From Paenibacillus sp. JNUCC-31 (GTDB lineage: Bacteria > Bacillota > Bacilli > Paenibacillales > Paenibacillaceae): a stretch of 64,000 nucleotides of DNA. Numbering within the stretch: the first letter of the stretch is position 1; every line of letters starts with the position of its first letter. Location of the stretch: the NCBI RefSeq assembly GCF_014844075.1, contig NZ_CP062165.1, positions 5,518,001 to 5,582,000 of the forward strand, in the 5' to 3' direction. Below, in pieces: positions 7,139 through 16,075 of this stretch. Under the pieces are notes generated by a model. It was not told where the DNA came from, made no database searches, and worked only from the letters and a program-made list of their open reading frames with translations. The translations under genes were made by a program, and so were the position numbers.

Positions 7139-9859
7139 GTGACTACACCTGATCGTACACGCGTCACCGTAGAGATCTACGGGACTTCCTATAAACTGGT
7201 TGGCAGCAGTGCCGACTATATGAAACAAGTAGCTAACCTGGTGGATGAGCGAATGAGCGCTATCTCCAAACATCATTCCCGACTGGATACTCCTCGTATT
7301 GCGGTGCTGGCAGCTGTACATATGGCTGAGCAGTCTCTTCAGACTCAGGAAATTCGGAATGAGCTGAAAATGCTGACCGGTGAACGTACCGAACTGAGAA
7401 ATGAGTTAAATCGGCTGATAGCCATACAAAATGAACATCAGCAGGAATTGGAACGCCGAGACCAAGCTCTGGCTGAAGCAACCAAGCTGAAGAATGAGGC
7501 GGAACAGGCCTTTGCAAAGCTTCAGAAGGACCAACAAGCAGAGGTAGCAAAGCTCAAGGCATTACTTGAACAGGAACGAGCTCAGGCAGCAGATCGTGAG
7601 CAGAAGCTTCAGGCTCAAGCTGCGGCTCAATTGAAAGCAGCGGAAGAGAAGGGGCAGGCCCGTCTGAAAGAAGCGGAAGAAAAAGCAGCAAATCAACTCA
7701 AGAATGCCCAGGCTCAGGCGGCGACCCAGCTGAAGGAAGCGCAGACTCGTTTAGCAACTGAGCTACAGCAGACCCAGGCCAAAGCGATTGCACAATACAA
7801 GGAATTGCAGGATAAGACGGCAGCACAACTGAAAGAAGCAGAAGCTCGGGCTGTGGCAGAACGTCAAAAAATTGAGGTTCAGGCTGCAGAGCAGGTACAA
7901 GCGGCGAAGGAACAAGCTGAAGCTGCAATTTTGTCTGAATTGGAACAAGCTGAGGTCCAATTGCAAAAAGTTCAGGAAGATGCCCAGCTTCGATATCGTG
8001 AACTTCAGTCCGAGATGGAACAGCGTATCCAGCAGGCAGAACAATCTGCTGCAAAGCAAGTTCAAGAACTGACTGACAAGGCAAAGGAAGAACAGACTTT
8101 ACTGCTGCAGCAAGCGGAGCAGAAGCGACTGGCTGAGATCGAAGAGCTGAATGCAACGTTCAAGGAATCATCCGAACAGGCGGAATTGGAATGGATGGAA
8201 AAAGAAGCAGCTTATGAAGAGCAGATTAAACAAATCAATGAAGCGGCTCGGACTCAGGCGGCCGAAGTCGCTGTAACAACGGAGGCTTTGCTGCAAGAGG
8301 AACGTAGCAAGCTGAAGCAGCAGTTGGAAGAAGAGCGTAAACGGGCGGAGTCGCGCCTGAAAGATATCGAAGGTCAATTCGTTGAAGCCCGGAAGCAACT
8401 CAAGAATGCTCAAGAGGTGATTGCCGATCAAGAACAACAGCTGCTGAACGAGCGAAGCCAAACGGAGACGTTACGCAATGAACAAGCCATACACAAGCAG
8501 GAGCAGGATGTTCAGCTTCGTCGAATTACGGAGCTTGAGCAGCAATTGGAACAATTGATAGCAGACAGTGCCCAGTTGCAGGAACAGCTTCGTAACACAG
8601 AAGCTGATGTCCAACAGTCCCGGGAAGCGCAGCAGCAATGGAAGCAACAGTATAACGAGACCGTTGAGCGTGAGACTTCTCTGACTGCACAACTGCGCAA
8701 AGTACAGGATCAGCACGCCCATCTTGAACAGGAGATCACAAAACTCCGTGAAGCCGAAGTGAAATCCGAGGATGAGCAGCGCAGATTGCACAAAGTGCTT
8801 GAACAGGCCCATGCAGCAGTTCGCATATTGCAAAATGAGATCAGTACACTTACCCAAAGTGAGGAATCTTGGAAAGCGCAGGCGGAACAACGTCTGATTG
8901 AGATCGGTGAATTGGAAACTCAGGTACTTGAAGCTGCAGAGCAAAATGAGACACTGGAATTGGGAGTGCAGTCCCTTCACGATGAATTGTCTGTGGTTAA
9001 AGAAGAGGCTCGTCATGCTGGTGAAGAAACCGAACGTTATATCGCGCGAGCAAGCCTCCTGGAGCAAGAACGAGAAGAACTTAACCATGAAATGAATGAA
9101 GTCCGTGCAGAGCTGGACAAGCTGCAGGAAAGTTATAAACAAATCCGTAAGGATTACAGCGATGCACTTCAACGTGAAGAGGACTATAATCGCAAACTGA
9201 ATGAAATGAGTGAAGAAAAGGAAGAGATTGTACGTGCGCTTGAAGAATCCAGACAGAATGCCAATCAGCTGTCTGAACGGATTAGTGAACAAGGCAGCTT
9301 GCTGACTCAAACAGAGGAAGAAGCACTAGAGTGGCAAATCAAGCATGAAGAATTATCTGCCAAACAGGCAGAGCTCTCCTCTCGCCTGCAAGAGCTGACT
9401 GCCCGGGAAGTTGAGCTGATTTCCAGAGTGGAACAGGCAGAACAACATGCGGAACAACAAGATCAGGTTTGGCAACGTCGTGCAGATGAATGGGCGGCTC
9501 AGGAGCAATCATGGCAGGAACGCTGGGCAGCGCTGGAGAATGAATTGAATCTTTGGCAGAAAGAAAGTGCTGCCAGTGTGGAGAAGGTTGAAGAGCTGGA
9601 AAACGAGCGACAGCAGCTTGCACAGCAGCGTAATGAAGCGATCGAAGAAAAGCAGACGATGGAACATGAATTGCTGGAGATCGGTGAGCGGTATGAACTT
9701 GCGGCCCATCAGTTGCGTTTACTGCAAGTTGAACGTGAGATGGAGCAGGAGAAGGCGGAGCAGCTGAATACGGATTATCGCCAGTTGCGGGATGAATATA
9801 CGAAATTGCAGACGGAATATAACGAATGGATTGAATTGATTGAGCAGGATCAGACCTAG
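7139..9859 (+). CDS. ZapA-domain protein with a very long coiled-coil extension
   Basis: The first about 85 residues form a ZapA domain (RVTVEIYGTSYKLVGSS, VDERMSAI, RIAVLAAVHMAEQ), the FtsZ-ring-associated protein that normally ends near 85-100 residues. Here about 800 further residues, rich in Ala, Gln, Glu, Lys and Leu, form an almost unbroken heptad-like coiled coil. It includes degenerate 11-15-residue repeats of the AAAQLKEAE type around residues 155-280. No signal peptide or membrane helix is seen. GTG 7139 is the best start: GGAGG lies 8 bases upstream, while the in-frame TTG at 7121 overlaps that site. Total is 906 residues. The position after pheST and before mutS2 is the usual zapA neighbourhood of Bacillales. 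A cytoskeletal or septal spacer role is inference. Confidence 0.8.
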   Translation: MTTPDRTRVTVEIYGTSYKLVGSSADYMKQVANLVDERMSAISKHHSRLDTPRIAVLAAVHMAEQSLQTQEIRNELKMLTGERTELRNELNRLIAIQNEHQQELERRDQALAEATKLKNEAEQAFAKLQKDQQAEVAKLKALLEQERAQAADREQKLQAQAAAQLKAAEEKGQARLKEAEEKAANQLKNAQAQAATQLKEAQTRLATELQQTQAKAIAQYKELQDKTAAQLKEAEARAVAERQKIEVQAAEQVQAAKEQAEAAILSELEQAEVQLQKVQEDAQLRYRELQSEMEQRIQQAEQSAAKQVQELTDKAKEEQTLLLQQAEQKRLAEIEELNATFKESSEQAELEWMEKEAAYEEQIKQINEAARTQAAEVAVTTEALLQEERSKLKQQLEEERKRAESRLKDIEGQFVEARKQLKNAQEVIADQEQQLLNERSQTETLRNEQAIHKQEQDVQLRRITELEQQLEQLIADSAQLQEQLRNTEADVQQSREAQQQWKQQYNETVERETSLTAQLRKVQDQHAHLEQEITKLREAEVKSEDEQRRLHKVLEQAHAAVRILQNEISTLTQSEESWKAQAEQRLIEIGELETQVLEAAEQNETLELGVQSLHDELSVVKEEARHAGEETERYIARASLLEQEREELNHEMNEVRAELDKLQESYKQIRKDYSDALQREEDYNRKLNEMSEEKEEIVRALEESRQNANQLSERISEQGSLLTQTEEEALEWQIKHEELSAKQAELSSRLQELTAREVELISRVEQAEQHAEQQDQVWQRRADEWAAQEQSWQERWAALENELNLWQKESAASVEKVEELENERQQLAQQRNEAIEEKQTMEHELLEIGERYELAAHQLRLLQVEREMEQEKAEQLNTDYRQLRDEYTKLQTEYNEWIELIEQDQT

Positions 9860-9928
9860 CCTGATGATGATGTCATGACTCGAATCCTGCACAGCGCACT
9901 CGTGTACAATTTGTTATAATGAAGAAAG

Positions 9929-9952
9929 AGCTCCCGTCGTTACGGGGGCTCC
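9929..9952. terminator. Hairpin between convergent zapA-like and CuA genes
   Basis: The stem GAGCTCCCGT/ACGGGGGCTC (one mismatch, loop CGTT) lies between convergent genes. The T-rich flank CTCTTTCTTC is on the minus strand, so it probably terminates the CuA lipoprotein gene. Confidence 0.55.
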
Positions 9953-9964
9953 TTGTCTTGAACA

Positions 9965-10348
9965 CTATTCGTCAACAATAATTTTGGAGATCATACTGCT
10001 ATGACCACTTCCACAAAAGACGGAACAGGACATTTCGAATTCTCCTGCTTTGTCGGGAGTAATCACTTTGGAACTGTTCTTGGTATCCAGCCGAAGGTTC
10101 AGCTCGGGCACAAGAACGCCATGGTTTCCGTTTGTATTTTCATAAACAATCTTAACCGGGACGCCTTTTTTCAAGTGGTATTCAGGCTGGTCGAATTCAT
10201 AGTTGCTCGCTTTGATGACCAGTTCTTCGCTTGCTGTAACACCCGAATCGGATTCGCCGTTTGATTCTGCGGATTGGCCAGTTCCTCCACATGCAGCAAG
10301 GACCAGGATCAACATACAGGCTGCAAGCCATGCTATGCCTCTCTTCAT
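9965..10348 (-). CDS. Lipoprotein with a stand-alone CuA (cytochrome c oxidase subunit II-like) cupredoxin domain
   Basis: The N-terminus is a lipoprotein signal with lipobox LAAC (Cys20), and a Ser/Gly/Glu linker follows. The domain keeps a full CuA ligand set: His76 (GNHGV), then CSVFCGSGHSSM giving Cys108, Cys112, His116 and Met119. This is the COX2 pattern CxxxCGxxHxxM. There are no transmembrane helices, unlike true subunit II. Of two adjacent ATGs, 10348 is preferred because AGGAGG is 6 bases upstream (only 3 for 10351); the protein is 127 residues. It should sit on the outer face of the membrane as an electron carrier or copper protein. No oxidase genes are nearby, so the partner is unknown. 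Confidence 0.8.
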   Translation of the reverse strand: MKRGIAWLAACMLILVLAACGGTGQSAESNGESDSGVTASEELVIKASNYEFDQPEYHLKKGVPVKIVYENTNGNHGVLVPELNLRLDTKNSSKVITPDKAGEFEMSCSVFCGSGHSSMISKIIVDE

Positions 10349-10479
10349 CATGTGCCTCCTTAAAAAGCGTGATATGGATAAAATTTGAATGATTTCTCCA
10401 GCCATCATACCGCAAATTGAGGATGCCTGTACACGTTGCCTATGTCGTTTTTTTGAACTTCACATATGCTTGACAAAAA

Positions 10480-10513
10480 AAACCTCATCAGGCATTTAAG
10501 CCATCAGAGGTTT
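10480..10513 (-). terminator. Intrinsic terminator of the yvlD-like gene
   Basis: Read on the minus strand, AACCTC...GAGGTT closes a stem with inner GGC/GCC pairing and a T-rich tail (TTTTTTTTGTC). Confidence 0.75.
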
Positions 10514-10561
10514 AGGGGAAGCTGGCACAGGATATCGGGGGCTAAATAGGTACAGTGGAGT

Positions 10562-10927
10562 CTATGCGTGATCTTTAGACCTTCTTCCGGCATCAAAAGG
10601 CGTAGAAACCGGAATGAAGAGATCAATGATCCCAATGACCAATGCAGCCAGAACAGCACCAAGCAGACTGACATGCACATGATCTACAACATATTGTCCA
10701 ATCCAGATTACCAGTGCACTGACGATGAAGCCGACAATACCACGGCCAAAAGGATTTATCCTTTTACCGAAGATGCCTTCAATGATCCAACCGAGAAGGG
10801 CGATAACCAGAGCAAGCATCAGAGCACTCCAGAAACCGCCAACGGCGAATCCGGGCACGATCCAGCTGACAACCATCAACACAATTGCGGCGATGATAAA
10901 TCGCACGACATGTCCCAGAAAATTCAT
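10562..10927 (-). CDS. Four-helix membrane protein, YvlD/phage holin superfamily IV
   Basis: The 121-residue protein has four hydrophobic helices at about 7-24, 30-47, 60-80 and 88-105. The loop KRINPFGRGIVGF between helices 2 and 3 is typical of the YvlD family (mycobacterial-type 4-TMS holin superfamily). In B. subtilis yvlD belongs to the envelope-stress operon yvlABCD; here it stands alone. ATG 10927 follows AGGAGGTAAACACC on the minus strand. The molecular function is not established. Confidence 0.8.
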   Translation of the reverse strand: MNFLGHVVRFIIAAIVLMVVSWIVPGFAVGGFWSALMLALVIALLGWIIEGIFGKRINPFGRGIVGFIVSALVIWIGQYVVDHVHVSLLGAVLAALVIGIIDLFIPVSTPFDAGRRSKDHA

Positions 10928-11113
10928 GGTGTTTACCTCCTTTTATTCAGATGGGATTGGGCAGTGGAATCCTGTTAAACGGAGAGGTTGCACAATCCTG
11001 ACACTTGTAGTTTGCGGCGGCAAGTCCCAAGTTATGTGTGGAAGGATTCGTTAAATAGCGCAAGGGAGTTTCTTTCGTTATAATACAGTTATAGTTTGGA
11101 AGGAGTTGTACAC

Positions 11114-13483
11114 TTGGACACGAAAATTTTACACACATTGGAATATCGCAAAATTTTAAATACATTGCAAAGCTTTGCCCAGACTACGATGGGTAAAAAG
11201 AAAGCGGATCAACTGGAGCCGATCAGTGAACTGGAAGAAGTGAAGAGACTTCTGCAGCAGACGGATGAAGCCTTTAGGTTTGACCGTCTGAAAGGGTCTC
11301 CATCTTTTGGGGGAATTGTAGATATTACCGCTTCCGTCAAACGAGCAGAAATTGGAGGCACGTTGAATCCGCATGAACTTTTGGGGATTTCCAATACTAC
11401 CTTTGCTGCACGTCGGTTGAAACGCCAGATTGCTGCGCTTCATGACGATGAAAAAGTGGAATCGCTGTTCTATATCAGTGATCAAATATCCGAGCAAAAG
11501 ACACTTGAAGATGCGATTCGCAATTGTATTGACGATAATGCTGAAGTTTCTGACAGCGCGAGTGTAACGCTGGCGCAGATTCGTCGTGAGCTTCGCGGTG
11601 GTGAGGCACGCATTCGCGAGAAGCTGGATTCAATGATTCGTTCTTCTACAGTATCCAAAATGTTACAGGATCAAATCATTACCATTCGTGGCGATCGGTT
11701 TGTTATTCCTGTAAAGGCGGAATATCGTTCCTATTTCGGTGGGATTGTGCACGATCAATCCGGTTCGGGTGCAACCCTGTTTATAGAGCCGGAATCCATC
11801 GTCGCCATGAACAACAAATTGCGCGAGACCCGGATCCGGGAAGAACGCGAAATTGAAGTGATTTTGCAGAAATTGACGGCTCTTGTCAGTGAACAGGTGG
11901 AGTGGCTGTTGTATGATGTCGACCTGTTGGGATCACTTGATTTCATTTTTGCGAAAGCACGCCTTGCACGGGAACTGAAGGCCACATTGCCACGGATGAA
12001 TGACCGGGGATTCCTTAAGATTAAAAAGGGACGTCATCCGCTGATTTCCATCGAAAATGTGGTGCCTACCGATATTGAACTGGGCAATGAATATACGTCT
12101 ATCATCGTGACGGGTCCCAATACGGGAGGAAAGACCGTCACGCTCAAAACGATTGGATTGCTGAGCCTCATGGCGATGTCAGGGTTGTTCGTTCCAGCCG
12201 AGGATGGCAGCCAACTGTGTGTATTTGATGCGATCTATGCGGATATTGGTGATGAGCAGAGCATTGAACAGAATCTGAGTACGTTTTCCAGCCATATGAC
12301 GAACATTATTCGGATATTGAAAAATATGACTACCAAAAGCTTGGTCCTCCTTGATGAGGTGGGGGCGGGTACGGACCCGGCCGAAGGCTCTGCACTGGCC
12401 ATTTCCATTTTGGAGCACATGCACCAGACTGGATGCCGGATGGTAGCTACAACACATTACAGTGAATTGAAAGCTTACGCCTATGAGCGTAAAGGTGTTA
12501 TTAATGCGAGTATGGAATTTGACGTAAACACACTGAGCCCAACCTATCGGCTTCTTGTCGGTGTGCCTGGGCGGAGTAATGCGTTTGCAATTGCCGAACG
12601 ATTGGGTTTGCCGGGATACATTCTCAATTATGCGCGTGGTGAAGTGAAGGAAGAAGACCAGCGGGTTGAGCATATGATTGCTTCTCTCGAAGAGAACCGG
12701 CTTACGGCTGAGCAGGAACGTGAGCGCGCGGAACTTCTGCGCCAGGATATGGAGAAATTGCGCAGCAGGCATCAAGCGGAACTGGAGAAGCTGGAGCAGC
12801 AGCGTGACCGTCGCATAGAAAAAGCAGAAGAAGATGCCCGTTCCATTGTGGACAAGGCGAGAGCAGAGGCTGAGAAGATTATAGCGGATCTTCGCCAGCT
12901 TGCCATGGAAGAAGGGGCCTCCGTTAAAGAGCACAAGCTTATAGCTGCTCGGAAACAACTGGATGAAGCCGAACCGGAAAAACGTAAAAAAACGGTTAAG
13001 CGCAATGCAACTGCAACCAAGACTCGTGCAATCGGGCCGGGCGATGAAGTTCTCGTTTATAGTTTGAATCAAAAAGGTCACGTAGTCGAGATGTCAGGCA
13101 CCAAAGAAGCGATAGTACAGTTGGGGATTATGAAAATGAAGGTGTCCCTGAATGATCTTGAATTGCAGCAGTCTGCACCAGCAGAATCCAAACCGAAGCA
13201 GAAACCGGTAACGGGCGTGAAACGAACCCGTGATGACAATGTGAAGAGCGAACTGGATCTGCGGGGAACGAATCTGGAAGAAGCCCTGATGGAAACGGAT
13301 CGTTTTATCGATGAAGCTTTCCTGGCTAATCTGGGTCAGGTTTATATTATTCATGGTAAGGGAACGGGAATTTTACGTTCCGGTATTCAGGATTACCTTC
13401 GTAAGCATAGACATATAAAAAGTTACCGGCTGGGCAATTACGGAGAAGGCGGAAACGGTGTAACCGTCGCAGAATTGGAATAG
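11114..13483 (+). CDS. mutS2: MutS2 family ATPase/endonuclease
   Basis: The 789-residue protein carries the MutS-type ATPase with Walker A GPNTGGKT (334-341), LDEVGAGTDPAEG (Walker B/signature) and the TTHYSELK switch. A coiled coil (about 510-620) and a C-terminal Smr domain with LDLRG and HGKGTG follow. It lacks the mismatch-recognition domain, so it is MutS2, not MutS. Family members suppress recombination and, in B. subtilis, act on collided ribosomes. TTG 11114 is chosen because GGAAGGAG lies 8 bases upstream and the product then begins MDTKILHTLE, the family N-terminus. A TATAAT box is at 11079-11084 with no clear -35. Confidence 0.97.
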   Translation: MDTKILHTLEYRKILNTLQSFAQTTMGKKKADQLEPISELEEVKRLLQQTDEAFRFDRLKGSPSFGGIVDITASVKRAEIGGTLNPHELLGISNTTFAARRLKRQIAALHDDEKVESLFYISDQISEQKTLEDAIRNCIDDNAEVSDSASVTLAQIRRELRGGEARIREKLDSMIRSSTVSKMLQDQIITIRGDRFVIPVKAEYRSYFGGIVHDQSGSGATLFIEPESIVAMNNKLRETRIREEREIEVILQKLTALVSEQVEWLLYDVDLLGSLDFIFAKARLARELKATLPRMNDRGFLKIKKGRHPLISIENVVPTDIELGNEYTSIIVTGPNTGGKTVTLKTIGLLSLMAMSGLFVPAEDGSQLCVFDAIYADIGDEQSIEQNLSTFSSHMTNIIRILKNMTTKSLVLLDEVGAGTDPAEGSALAISILEHMHQTGCRMVATTHYSELKAYAYERKGVINASMEFDVNTLSPTYRLLVGVPGRSNAFAIAERLGLPGYILNYARGEVKEEDQRVEHMIASLEENRLTAEQERERAELLRQDMEKLRSRHQAELEKLEQQRDRRIEKAEEDARSIVDKARAEAEKIIADLRQLAMEEGASVKEHKLIAARKQLDEAEPEKRKKTVKRNATATKTRAIGPGDEVLVYSLNQKGHVVEMSGTKEAIVQLGIMKMKVSLNDLELQQSAPAESKPKQKPVTGVKRTRDDNVKSELDLRGTNLEEALMETDRFIDEAFLANLGQVYIIHGKGTGILRSGIQDYLRKHRHIKSYRLGNYGEGGNGVTVAELE

Positions 13484-13506
13484 CCCGACCATGAATCAAA
13501 GATATC

Positions 13507-13533
13507 CAGCTGCCTAATCGATTGAGGCAGCTG
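13507..13533 (+). other. Hairpin after mutS2
   Basis: The perfect stem CAGCTGCCT/AGGCAGCTG (9 bp, loop AATCGATTG) lies between mutS2 and the DUF350 gene. No T run follows, so it is a processing or pausing hairpin rather than a proven terminator. Confidence 0.5.
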
Positions 13534-13554
13534 AATGGGGAAGGGGAACGGTGA

Positions 13555-13974
13555 GTGAAGGGGACGATTGACCAATTGCTGTCCCATCCCTTGGGGATGG
13601 TGCTCGGATTTTTCTCCGTAGCGATTATGGAATTGCTAGTATTTCTCGCTTGCTTCGAACTGGTGACCAAATACAAATGCTGGCATGAGATCAAGAAGGG
13701 AAACGTGGCTGTAGCCATGGCTACAGGAGGCAAGATCTTCGGAATCTGTAATGTGCTTCATTTCTGCATCCAGGCCAAATCTTCGGTATATGAAGCCATG
13801 ACGTGGTCAATTGTAGGATTTGTCCTTCTGCTCATTGCCTATTTTTTATTCGAATTTCTAACACCGGTGTTCTCCATTGACAAGGAGATTGAAGCGGATA
13901 ACCGGGCTGTTGGATTGATATCCATGATTATTTCCGTCTCGTTGTCATTTGTTATTGGCGCGAGCATCATGTAG
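13555..13974 (+). CDS. DUF350 (UPF0719) membrane protein
   Basis: The 139-residue protein has four predicted membrane helices (about 10-34, 48-68, 82-102 and 115-137). Its arrangement matches the DUF350/YjfL family, a repeat of two helices with small residues. GTG 13555 follows an AAGGGG-rich site; the product starts MKGTIDQLL. It precedes a 26-codon membrane ORF and a zinc-ribbon gene, all on the same strand with short gaps, which suggests one operon with or after mutS2. Function is unknown; some DUF350 proteins occur near envelope-stress genes. Confidence 0.7.
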   Translation: MKGTIDQLLSHPLGMVLGFFSVAIMELLVFLACFELVTKYKCWHEIKKGNVAVAMATGGKIFGICNVLHFCIQAKSSVYEAMTWSIVGFVLLLIAYFLFEFLTPVFSIDKEIEADNRAVGLISMIISVSLSFVIGASIM

Positions 13975-13985
13975 GGGGACCGTTG

Positions 13986-14066
13986 ATGAAAATTTTGATA
14001 CGGATTCTGTTTGCTGCATCCATTGTTTTTTTTGCGATTGGCATCATTTATGTTATGAACACATGA
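13986..14066 (+). CDS. 26-residue single-helix membrane microprotein
   Basis: The frame ATG 13986 to TGA 14064-14066 encodes 26 residues: a short basic start (MKILIR) and one hydrophobic helix (LFAASIVFFAIGIIYV) ending in MNT. A GGGGGA ribosome site lies 6 bases upstream, and the gene starts 11 bases after the DUF350 stop. Good ribosome site, hydrophobic design and tight spacing argue for a real gene. I do not recognise a family. It could partner the DUF350 protein; that is inference. Confidence 0.6.
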   Translation: MKILIRILFAASIVFFAIGIIYVMNT

Positions 14067-14093
14067 TATTAGGAGAGAAAGGTTGATTTAATA

Positions 14094-14660
14094 ATGGAAA
14101 CAACAGTATGCCCATGGTGCCAAACCGAAATTGTATGGGACGAGGAACTCGGTCCAGAAGAAGAATGCCCTTATTGTCACAATGAACTTAAGGGATATCG
14201 TACCTTAAATATCAATATCGGTGATGAAGAGACTGACGATTCCGAGGAAGACATCTATGATGTCGATGATGTAACGGACGATGAACAAACTACGGATCTT
14301 GCCGCCCTGTGGGGGAACGAAGTAGAGCTAAAATTGCCTGAGCTTCGTACATTACAGAAGTATGCAGATGAGGGTAATGATCTGATTCAATATGAAGAAG
14401 GTGTGGAGAAACAGCTTGATCTGCAAGAAGAAGTGCCAGAATGTCCGCATTGCCGTGAATTTATGATTCTCACAGGTACACAGAAGGCAACGAAGGATAA
14501 CTTCAATCCTGTTGCTAATGCCGTCTCTGGTGCGAACTCGTTGCTGGATGCACCTTTCTCTGTACAAATGTATGTATGTTCGGGATGTTTCCAGATCCAA
14601 TATAACCTCTCTGAAGATGATCGTCTCCGCCTGATTCAAAATCTTAGTGTACGGAAATAA
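14094..14660 (+). CDS. Zinc-ribbon protein of unknown function
   Basis: The 188-residue protein begins with a CPWC...CPYC zinc ribbon (residues 6-29). An acidic stretch rich in Asp and Glu follows (about 44-70). A second pair of cysteine knuckles is C-terminal: CPHC around residue 117 and CSGC around residue 162. Two separated ribbons around an acidic linker suggest a small nucleic-acid- or protein-binding adaptor. AGGAGAGAAAGG precedes ATG 14094. It is the last gene of the DUF350 cluster. I do not recognise a characterised homologue. Confidence 0.65.
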   Translation: METTVCPWCQTEIVWDEELGPEEECPYCHNELKGYRTLNINIGDEETDDSEEDIYDVDDVTDDEQTTDLAALWGNEVELKLPELRTLQKYADEGNDLIQYEEGVEKQLDLQEEVPECPHCREFMILTGTQKATKDNFNPVANAVSGANSLLDAPFSVQMYVCSGCFQIQYNLSEDDRLRLIQNLSVRK

Positions 14661-14789
14661 AGATTATAATGTGGTTTGAAAATATAAAATTCCGGAAAAT
14701 TCATCATGTTTTCCTTCTCCTTGGGGTACGTTAACCCTGAGACCTGCCTGTGAAGTACTAGCTTCATGTGGAAATAGGAGGGAGAGCAG

Positions 14790-16007
14790 ATGAAGATTTC
14801 TCTAGGCCGACAATCCATTCTGCTACTAGGCGTGAATGGATTGTTTGTGTTAGCTGGAGCTTTGTCAGGGACGTTTCTGAATGTATATCTGTGGAAAAGC
14901 CGTCCGGATTATGCCATGCTTGGGTGGTTTACGGTAAGCCAGCAACTTGCACTGGGGCTCACCTTTTGGCTCGCGGGAAAATGGGTCAAGGAACATAATA
15001 AAATGAGCGCGTTACGCTTGGGAACCGCCTTGTCGGGCATATTTTACATGCTTGTGTTATGGGCAGGGCCCAAAGCAGTTGACTGGATTTGGCCCCTGGG
15101 AATTTTGCTCGGATGTGCGCTTGGATTGTTCTGGATAGCGTTCAACGTCGTGTACTTTGAAGTGACGGATCGGGAGAACAGGGACTTGTTCAATGGTTGG
15201 GTGGGCCTCTTGGGTTCCATGACAGGCATTATTGGCCCATGGTTCTCTGGTTTTGTTATTTCCCGTATGGCAGATAACTCAGGGTATCGCCTTATCTTTA
15301 CAGTGTCGCTGGTGATCTATGTGATTGCTGTGGTGTTCAGCTTTTTTCTGAAAAAGAGAAAGGTCAGTGGCACCTACCGATGGTCCGAACCATGGCGACA
15401 GTTAGCGGCGAAGGATAGTGCTTGGAGGCCCGTAGGTGTGGGACTGTGTGCACAAGGTGCACGTGAAGGAGTCTTTGCCTTTCTGATCGCCCTGCTCGTC
15501 TATGTTGCTACAGAGCAGGAGTATAAGCTTGGTCAGTTTTCTTTGATCACTTCAGCGGTAGCACTGGTGAGCTACTGGGCAGCAGGCAAATGGTTTCAGC
15601 CACAATATAGATCCAAAGGGATGTTTATTGGAGCATTATTGTTATTCGTGGTATTGATTCCACTGTTATGGAAAGTCAGTTACGGTACGCTTTTAATTAT
15701 GGGAATCGGGTCTGCTTTGTCGATGCCATTGTATATGCTGCCCATGATATCCGCAGGATTCGACTTGATGGGGACAAGTGGTGAAAATGTGGAGAAAAGA
15801 GTCGAACTTGTCGTATTAAGGGAGCTGTGTTTGATGGTTGGTCGTTTACTGGGCCTTGCTTTATTTATCATCACAGTCATGAATGGTCCTTCATTACAAA
15901 CGTTAACTTGGCTTATAGTGTCTTTGGGATCTTTCCCGCTAATCGGTTGGATTTTCATGCGCAAAATACTTGTGCAAACACAGCATGCAAAACGGTCTGA
16001 GCCATGA
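14790..16007 (+). CDS. MFS transporter
   Basis: The 405-residue polytopic protein has about 12 hydrophobic segments in two halves, separated by a basic loop near residue 190 (FFLKKRKVSG). This is the standard major facilitator layout. The motif A-like region AGKWVKEHNKMSALRLG lies between helices 2 and 3. Substrate cannot be predicted. ATG 14790 follows AGGAGGGAGAGC. It is separated from the zinc-ribbon gene by about 130 bp and faces an oxidoreductase gene across a shared hairpin. Confidence 0.85.
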   Translation: MKISLGRQSILLLGVNGLFVLAGALSGTFLNVYLWKSRPDYAMLGWFTVSQQLALGLTFWLAGKWVKEHNKMSALRLGTALSGIFYMLVLWAGPKAVDWIWPLGILLGCALGLFWIAFNVVYFEVTDRENRDLFNGWVGLLGSMTGIIGPWFSGFVISRMADNSGYRLIFTVSLVIYVIAVVFSFFLKKRKVSGTYRWSEPWRQLAAKDSAWRPVGVGLCAQGAREGVFAFLIALLVYVATEQEYKLGQFSLITSAVALVSYWAAGKWFQPQYRSKGMFIGALLLFVVLIPLLWKVSYGTLLIMGIGSALSMPLYMLPMISAGFDLMGTSGENVEKRVELVVLRELCLMVGRLLGLALFIITVMNGPSLQTLTWLIVSLGSFPLIGWIFMRKILVQTQHAKRSEP

Positions 16008-16010
16008 TAA

Positions 16011-16053
16011 AAAGGGTACAGTGCAGAAGTGGAATTTCTGTATTGTACCCTTT
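16011..16053. terminator. Bidirectional terminator between MFS and oxidoreductase genes
   Basis: AAAGGGTACA (16011-16020) pairs with TGTACCCTTT (16044-16053), with inner pairing GCAGAA/TTTCTG. A/T-rich flanks lie on both sides between convergent genes. Confidence 0.75.
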
Positions 16054-16075
16054 ATTTGGAACCGTATTTTTGGTT

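Noticed and set aside
8471..9310. 279-codon antisense frame opposite the coiled-coil gene, and similar hydrophobic frames there
   Set aside because: Antisense of Glu/Gln/Lys-rich repeats reads as Leu/Phe-rich and hydrophobic; no ribosome site or family features.
12179..13081. 300-codon antisense frame opposite mutS2
   Set aside because: No start signal, and the sense gene is fully conserved through the MutS ATPase and coiled coil.
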